From: SZAS-79 sp964599095
GTDB taxonomy: Bacteria > Pseudomonadota > Gammaproteobacteria > Burkholderiales > SG8-39
Length of the DNA stretch: 64,000 nt
Assembly: GCA_964599095.1 (NCBI GenBank)
Contig: CAZREB010000006.1
Span: 1-64,000 of the forward strand
Direction of reading: 5' to 3'
Shown piece by piece: positions 58,889-64,000 of this stretch; position 1 is the stretch's first letter; each line of letters begins with the position of its first letter. The notes beneath the pieces were generated by a model that saw only the letters and a program-made list of their open reading frames with translations, did no database searches and was not told the origin of the DNA. Position numbers and translations under genes: made by a program.

Positions 58889-61663
58889 ATGCTGGCTCGA
58901 CTCGTACTCGCAATGCTGATGACGTTTGCGGCGCCCGCGTTGCTCGCGCAGGGGCCGCCTGCGGCGCCGTCGGTCGCCCTGTTCTATGGCGCCTCGCCCC
59001 CGATGGACGAACTCGCGGCCTTCGACGCGGTGGTGCTCGAACCGGACCATGCGCCGCAACCTCTGCCGGTCGCGAACCGGACCGCCTGGTTCGCTTATGT
59101 CAGCCTGGGCGAAGTGCACCCTACGCGCCCATACTTCGCAAAGATCCCGGCGAGCTGGAAGCTGGGCGTGAACCCGGCCTTCGGCAGCGCGGTGATCGAC
59201 CAGGCCCAGCCCGAGTGGGCCGAATTCTTTTGCGATACGGTGGTGCGACCTCTGTGGGAGCGCGGCTTCCGGGGCTTCTTCCTCGACACACTCGACTCCT
59301 ACCATCTGGCCGCCAAGACCGACATCGAGCGCGCCCGCCAGGAAGCAGGTTTGATCGAAGTAATCACTCGCATCAAACAGAGATACCCGGCCGCGAAGCT
59401 GATGTTCAACCGCGGCTTCGAGATCCTGCCGAAGGTCCACGGACTCGCCTACGCGGTCGCGGCCGAGTCGCTCTACCGCAAGTACGACCACGGCGCGAAG
59501 GCATACGGCGAGGTGCCGGCAGCCGACAGGGATTGGCTCACCGGGCAAATGAAGCGTGTGCAGTCGGACTACAAGCTGCCGGCGATCTTCGTCGACTACG
59601 TGCCGGCGGAAGAACGCGAACTGGCGCGGGCGACGGCCAAGCGGATCGCGGCCGACGGGTTCACCCCGTGGGTGACCACGCCGGGCCTGGACATCCTCGG
59701 CGTCGGCGCGATCGAGGTGATGCCGCGCAAGATCCTGATGCTCTACGAGAAGCTCGACAAGGCCGACCAGCTGATCTATCTCGACGCGCACCGCGTCGCG
59801 ACGATGCCGCTCAACCACCTCGGCTACGTCGTGGAATACGTCGAGACGTCCGGGCCGCTGCCCGACTACCCGCTGACCGGCCGGGTGGCCGGCATCGTCA
59901 CGCGCTTCACCGACAATTCGCGCACCGAAGGGCGCCTCTACGCCTGGCTGAAGAAGCAGGTGGAGGCCGGTGTGCGCGTTGCGATTCTCGGCGACCTCGG
60001 GTTCCGGATGGACGCGAGCCGCGCCGCCGCGCTCGGACTCGTGCTCGGCGCACAACAGTCGGCGCTCGACCCGCTGAAGATCGGCCACCGGGACCCGATC
60101 GTCGGTTTCGAACTCGAACCCTTCCCCGATCGTCGCAGCTACCTGCCGCTCACGGTGGCGAAGGGCCGGCCGGGCAACGTCCCGCTGCTCACGCTCGTGG
60201 GCCGGGGCACCGAACGCATGGATGCAGTCGCATTCACCGGGTGGGGCGGCTATGCGCTCTTTCCCTACAACGTGTCCACCCTGCCGGGCACGAGCTCCAA
60301 GCGCTGGATCGTCGATCCGTTCGCGTTCTACCGGCGCGCCCTCGCGCTGCCCGACATGCCGGTTCCCGACGTGACCACCGAGAACGGACGCAGGCTGCTG
60401 CTCGCGCATATCGACGGCGACGGGTTCGCGAGCCGTGCGGAGACGCACGCCGCGCCCTATTCGGGCGAGGTGTTGCTCAAGGAAATCCTCGAACGCTACC
60501 GGGTGCCGCACACCGTCTCGATCATCCAGGGCGAAACTTCCGCACGCGGCTTGTACGCGGCGCAGTCCGGCGCGCTGGAGGCGATCGCGCGCAGGATCTT
60601 TGCGCTCGACAACGTCGAGATCGCCAGCCACTCGTTCTCGCACCCGTTCCGCTGGCGCGCGGCCGAGGCGGCGGCCACGGCCCAGGAAAAGGCCGTGTCC
60701 GCGCCGGAAACCTATTCGCTCAAGATCGCCAACTACACCTACGATTCCAAGGTGGAGATCCAGGGCTCGATCGATTACATCGACAAGGTTCTCGCGCCGC
60801 CGGGCAAGCGCACCAGGGTGTTCCTGTGGACCGGCGACTGCAACCCGGACGAGGCGCCGCTCATCGAAACCGAGGCCGCCGGCGTATTGAACATGAACGG
60901 CGGCGACACGCTGATTACGCGCGCCGATCCGTCGATCACGCTCGTTTCGCCGCTGGGCATCCCGCGCGGCCGGCACTTCCAGGTGTATGCGCCGAACCAG
61001 AACGAAAATGTCTACACGAACCTGTGGGAGGGCCCGTACTACGGATTCGAGCGGGTCATCGAGACCTTCGAGCTGACCGAAACGCCGCGCCGGCTGAAGC
61101 CGGTCGACATCTATTACCACATGTATTCCACGACCAAGACGGCCTCGCTCGCAGCGCTTCACAAGGTCTACAAGTGGGCGCTGTCGCAGCCGTTGTTCCC
61201 GGTCTACGCATCGGAATATATCGCGAGGGTCAACGACTTCCGGCACGTGGCGATTGCGCGCTCGCTCGACGGGGCGTGGCTTGCGCGAGGCCTGGGATCG
61301 CTGCGCACGCTGCGCGCACCGGCCTCGCTCGGTGCGCCCGCCGGCGCCGGTGTCGCCGGTTATGCGCCGCACGGCGAATCGACTTACATCCACCTGCACA
61401 CCGACGAGGCGCGCATTGCCTTTGGCGCGCCGGGCGAGCACGGCCCGATGCTGGCCGAGGCGAATGCGCGCATCGCCTCTTTCGCGCGCCGCGAAGACGG
61501 ATTCGCCTTCTCGCTGGCCGGCCACCGGCCGGTCGAATTCCGGATCGCCAATCCCGGGCGCTGCCGGGTCAGCGCGGCCGGCAAGGAACTCGTCCCCGGG
61601 AAAGACGGCCTTTATCGACCGGATCGCAATGGCGCAGCCCGCCTCGACGTCCGCTGCCCCTGA
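58889..61663 (+). CDS. pelA: Pel polysaccharide hydrolase/deacetylase PelA
   Basis: This 924-residue periplasmic protein has a signal peptide (LARLVLAMLMTFAAPALLAQ). The N-terminal glycoside hydrolase domain (about 30-270) has FDAVVLEPDH, WFAYVSLGEVHPTR and GFFLDTLDSYHL, as in the alpha-1,4-N-acetylgalactosaminidase domain of PelA. A middle region and a polysaccharide deacetylase domain follow (metal motifs AHIDGDGFASR and HSFSHPF), and then a C-terminal beta-rich part. Length is close to the Pseudomonas protein. It trims and deacetylates the cationic Pel exopolysaccharide. A TATAAA box lies at 58862-58867, with a poor -35. pelB follows with a 35-base overlap. Confidence 0.92.
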   Translation: MLARLVLAMLMTFAAPALLAQGPPAAPSVALFYGASPPMDELAAFDAVVLEPDHAPQPLPVANRTAWFAYVSLGEVHPTRPYFAKIPASWKLGVNPAFGSAVIDQAQPEWAEFFCDTVVRPLWERGFRGFFLDTLDSYHLAAKTDIERARQEAGLIEVITRIKQRYPAAKLMFNRGFEILPKVHGLAYAVAAESLYRKYDHGAKAYGEVPAADRDWLTGQMKRVQSDYKLPAIFVDYVPAEERELARATAKRIAADGFTPWVTTPGLDILGVGAIEVMPRKILMLYEKLDKADQLIYLDAHRVATMPLNHLGYVVEYVETSGPLPDYPLTGRVAGIVTRFTDNSRTEGRLYAWLKKQVEAGVRVAILGDLGFRMDASRAAALGLVLGAQQSALDPLKIGHRDPIVGFELEPFPDRRSYLPLTVAKGRPGNVPLLTLVGRGTERMDAVAFTGWGGYALFPYNVSTLPGTSSKRWIVDPFAFYRRALALPDMPVPDVTTENGRRLLLAHIDGDGFASRAETHAAPYSGEVLLKEILERYRVPHTVSIIQGETSARGLYAAQSGALEAIARRIFALDNVEIASHSFSHPFRWRAAEAAATAQEKAVSAPETYSLKIANYTYDSKVEIQGSIDYIDKVLAPPGKRTRVFLWTGDCNPDEAPLIETEAAGVLNMNGGDTLITRADPSITLVSPLGIPRGRHFQVYAPNQNENVYTNLWEGPYYGFERVIETFELTETPRRLKPVDIYYHMYSTTKTASLAALHKVYKWALSQPLFPVYASEYIARVNDFRHVAIARSLDGAWLARGLGSLRTLRAPASLGAPAGAGVAGYAPHGESTYIHLHTDEARIAFGAPGEHGPMLAEANARIASFARREDGFAFSLAGHRPVEFRIANPGRCRVSAAGKELVPGKDGLYRPDRNGAARLDVRCP

Positions 61664-64000
61664 ACCGGAAGCGGGCGTCCGTCCCGGCGCGAGGATCCGG
61701 CCGCGCCTGCGGCTGATCTCGCCAGCCACCACGCTCGGCCTGGCAATTGCGATCCTCGCCGCGCTCCTGGTCCTCTACCCGAAGCGGGAATTGCTCGAAC
61801 TCGTGACGCACGCGCGCCGCGACGATCTGCTGACCGTCCAGTACCTGGAGAACCTGCGGCGCGAAGACCCCGGCAACGTCCGGATCGCGCTGCTGCTGGC
61901 CGGCGCCCGGCTCGGGCGAGGCGAAATCCCGGCGGCGCTGCACCTGGTCGCGCCGCTGGAAAAGCATCCGGACGGCGCGGTTCGCCGTAGCGCGCTGTTG
62001 CTTCACGCCGAGGCTCTCGCCGACGGGCCGGCCCGCGCCGCCTTCCTTGCGCCCCACCTGGGCGAGGCGTGGACACGCGACGAACTGCTCCGCTTCGCCG
62101 GCTTTGCGCGCGGCACGAAGGATGCAGGCCTGCGGCGCGCGATCTATTCGAAGCTTGGATCCCTCGAGCGGGACCCGGAATGGTTCGCGAGGAGCGCTCG
62201 CGAAGTCCTCGGCGAGGGCGACTACCGTCTTTCGGCCGAGCTCTGGTTCTCGGCCCGCAAGCTTGCCGCGAGCCCGGCCGATGCGAAGAGGTATTTTCTC
62301 GAAGGCCTGCGCACGCTGCAGTCGGGCAACCTGCTGGCCGAGGCGATCGCGGCGGCCGAAAGCAATCTTGGCGACCTTGCCCGGGACGAGGAGGTCATCC
62401 TTGCGATCGTGCAGCTTGCGCTCGCCTCGGGTCGGCCGGATCTGGCCGACCGATGGATGAGGCGCGTGCTCTGGCCGGGCGTCGACCGCGGACCCGGCGC
62501 GTGGGTCCCTGCGCTGCTCGATCGAATCGCGGCGTGGCTGGTCGCGAACGCCCACGCCGTGGACGGCGCAAGGCCGCCCGCGATGCGGCCCTACGATGAA
62601 CGCGTCTATACCTTCGCCTACGAGGTCTTTCTTGCCAACGGCAACGTGGAGGACGCGTTTCGCGTCGCGCAGGCCGCCGTCGCGCAACGCCCCGCCGACC
62701 TGGCCTGGCGCGAAAAGCTTGCGCGCGTGGCGGAGTGGTCGCGCCACCCGGCCGATGCATTGGAGCAGTGGCTGTATCTCGCGCAGCGCGCGGGCCGCGA
62801 AGATGGGTGGCAAGGCGTGCTGAGGCTTGCGCCGGGCCTGGGCGCCGACGAGGCGCTGCTTGTCGCGATCCGACACAAAGTCGAATCCAAGGGCGCGAAG
62901 CCCGAGGACTTCAAGGAGTTCGCCGCGCTGTACGAGCGCCTCGGGCGGCCGCGCGAAGGTGTCGACTGGTTCGTCGACCGCTTTGAAGCCACCGGGCAGG
63001 TGATCGCGCTGGAGCTGGCCGCCGGTCTCGCGGACCGCTCCGGCGAGCGCGACCGCGCGATCGAGCTCTACCGGCGGCTGATTGCACTCCAGGGCCCGAG
63101 CGAAGAGCGCCTGATCCGTACCGCGACCCTGCTCATACTGGCCGGCAAGTTCCGCGCGGCCTACCAGCTGCTGAATGAGCACCGCGCGCAGATCCGCCCC
63201 GAAGCCGGGGAGTACTGGGACGTCCTCGGCGACCTCGCGTGGCGCCTGCAGGAAGACGAGACGGCGATCTACGCCTATCGGGCGCTTTCGACCCGGAAGG
63301 AAGCCGAGGCCGGGGAATTCGACCGGCTGGTCACGCTCCTGCGCGAGCCGCATCCGGACGAAGCCGCCAAGGTCGCCGAATTCGGCTTCGAGCGTTTCCG
63401 CACGCCGGGCCTGATGCTTTCCGCACTCGAGATCCGCTGGCAGCAGCGGGATCTCACCGCAATGAAGCGCCTGTACGCGGAAGTCGACGCGGACACCGAA
63501 AAGCTCTTCGAGGCGATTCCCTATTTCTATTCGCTGCGTTCGCAATACCGGCATGCCGCCGGCGACCTGAAGGGCGCGCGCGCCGATCTCGAACGCGCGA
63601 TCGCAATTGCACCGCAGGACCACGAATTGAAGACCGCACTCGCCTGGCTGCTGATCGATGCGAAGGACGCTCCGGCGCTCAGGCGGCAGCTCGAGGAGAT
63701 CGCGCGCACCCTGCCCGGCGACCGCGACCTGTGGTCGCTGCAGGCCGCCGGCTGGACAACGCTCGGCGAGGCACGGCGGGCGCTGCCTTTCCATGCGCGG
63801 CTCGCGCGCGACCGCCCGGACGACTACCTGGCGCTCATGGCCTATGCCGATGCCCTCGAACAGGTTGGCCAGGCCGGCGAATCGGCGCGCGTGCGCCGCC
63901 AGGCGTGGTCCGTGGTTCGCCGGATCCACGCGCAGAACGCCGCGCAACCGGACCGCGCGCAGCAGGACCGGCAGTTGCGCGAAACCACCGCGCGCCTCGC
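61629..64000 (+). CDS. pelB: PelB-like TPR/outer-membrane exporter, 5' part (runs off the window)
   Basis: The frame opens with ATG at 61629, inside the last codons of pelA, and stays open to the window end (790 codons). An N-terminal cytoplasmic tail leads to one membrane helix (about residues 34-53, ATTLGLAIAILAALLVLYP). Many TPR-like helical pairs follow (for example VRIALLLAGARLGRGEIPAA, RAIELYRRLIALQGPSEE, DDYLALMAYADALEQVGQAG). This is the architecture of PelB, whose C-terminal beta-barrel would lie beyond the edge. Position after pelA supports it. It guides Pel through the periplasm and outer membrane. Confidence 0.85.
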   Translation, partial: MAQPASTSAAPEPEAGVRPGARIRPRLRLISPATTLGLAIAILAALLVLYPKRELLELVTHARRDDLLTVQYLENLRREDPGNVRIALLLAGARLGRGEIPAALHLVAPLEKHPDGAVRRSALLLHAEALADGPARAAFLAPHLGEAWTRDELLRFAGFARGTKDAGLRRAIYSKLGSLERDPEWFARSAREVLGEGDYRLSAELWFSARKLAASPADAKRYFLEGLRTLQSGNLLAEAIAAAESNLGDLARDEEVILAIVQLALASGRPDLADRWMRRVLWPGVDRGPGAWVPALLDRIAAWLVANAHAVDGARPPAMRPYDERVYTFAYEVFLANGNVEDAFRVAQAAVAQRPADLAWREKLARVAEWSRHPADALEQWLYLAQRAGREDGWQGVLRLAPGLGADEALLVAIRHKVESKGAKPEDFKEFAALYERLGRPREGVDWFVDRFEATGQVIALELAAGLADRSGERDRAIELYRRLIALQGPSEERLIRTATLLILAGKFRAAYQLLNEHRAQIRPEAGEYWDVLGDLAWRLQEDETAIYAYRALSTRKEAEAGEFDRLVTLLREPHPDEAAKVAEFGFERFRTPGLMLSALEIRWQQRDLTAMKRLYAEVDADTEKLFEAIPYFYSLRSQYRHAAGDLKGARADLERAIAIAPQDHELKTALAWLLIDAKDAPALRRQLEEIARTLPGDRDLWSLQAAGWTTLGEARRALPFHARLARDRPDDYLALMAYADALEQVGQAGESARVRRQAWSVVRRIHAQNAAQPDRAQQDRQLRETTARL

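Noticed and set aside
58820..61732. Very long open frame (970 codons) on the minus strand across pelA
   Set aside because: It is antisense to a protein with clear PelA motifs, and its translation is rich in Arg/Val/Gly/Ala without domains. Long antisense frames are expected in GC-rich coding DNA.
1..64000. CRISPR arrays, tRNA, rRNA, IS elements, integrases
   Set aside because: No regularly spaced repeats, cloverleaf-type genes, transposase-like proteins or integrases were recognised on either strand by eye.

Overview
The window is a GC-rich, densely coded stretch of a Gram-negative chromosome, most likely from a betaproteobacterium. The evidence is two Bug/TctC-type orphan solute-binding proteins, a complete System I (Ccm) cytochrome c maturation set, a fused B12-dependent acyl-CoA mutase, a Pel exopolysaccharide operon and an orphan TpsB. 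No rRNA, tRNA, CRISPR array or insertion sequence was recognised. The species cannot be named from the sequence alone.

Layout. 1-6.5 kb: a cut 3' gene end, a small unknown gene, a divergent FAD oxidoreductase / ornithine cyclodeaminase-family pair, a LysM/Sel1 protein overlapping a class III cyclase-FHA protein, and a TpsB transporter. 6.9-13.9 kb: ccmABCD (+) meets ccmEFGHI (-) tail to tail, so the usual single operon is split into two inverted halves. 14.1-25.1 kb: a tightly packed (+) operon for a multihaem electron-transfer system. It encodes a tetrahaem cytochrome, a soluble protein with two cyclic-nucleotide-binding domains fused to a 4x[4Fe-4S] ferredoxin, a b-type membrane protein, a membrane-anchored decahaem cytochrome with a Cys-rich cytoplasmic head, a pentahaem cytochrome, an outer-membrane beta-barrel, a membrane-anchored FAD/[2Fe-2S] reductase and a degenerate cyclase-FHA protein. 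A TagH-like FHA protein follows. The adjacent Ccm genes would supply c-haem attachment for this cluster.

27-53.4 kb: a catabolic region. It holds an ADP-forming acyl-CoA synthetase / VOC / enoyl-CoA hydratase operon, two AMP-forming acyl-CoA synthetases, two TctC proteins, and two molybdopterin hydroxylase large subunits without their small or medium subunits. It also holds an amidohydrolase, a PEP-mutase/isocitrate-lyase-family enzyme, VOC and CMD-family proteins, a peptidase E-like protein, a DEAD-box helicase with a strong promoter and long leader, and a CNB-FHA protein.

53.4-55.4 kb: a small, visibly AT-richer island on the minus strand. It contains an ImmA/IrrE-type metallopeptidase and, 17 bp downstream, a stand-alone class III nucleotide cyclase. 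They are preceded by a promoter, a palindrome, an intrinsic terminator, a tiny overlapping ORF and the remnant of a third gene. This looks like an acquired two-gene signalling or defence cassette (Pycsar-like logic, but with a protease as the candidate effector) and is one of the two most interesting items here. The other is the CNB-ferredoxin multihaem/porin operon.

55.4-64 kb: fused isobutyryl-CoA-type mutase (icmF) with an operator over its promoter, divergent from pelA and the start of pelB, which runs off the window. A recurring theme is cyclic-nucleotide and FHA signalling: three cyclase-like proteins, two CNB proteins and four FHA proteins lie within about 51 kb.
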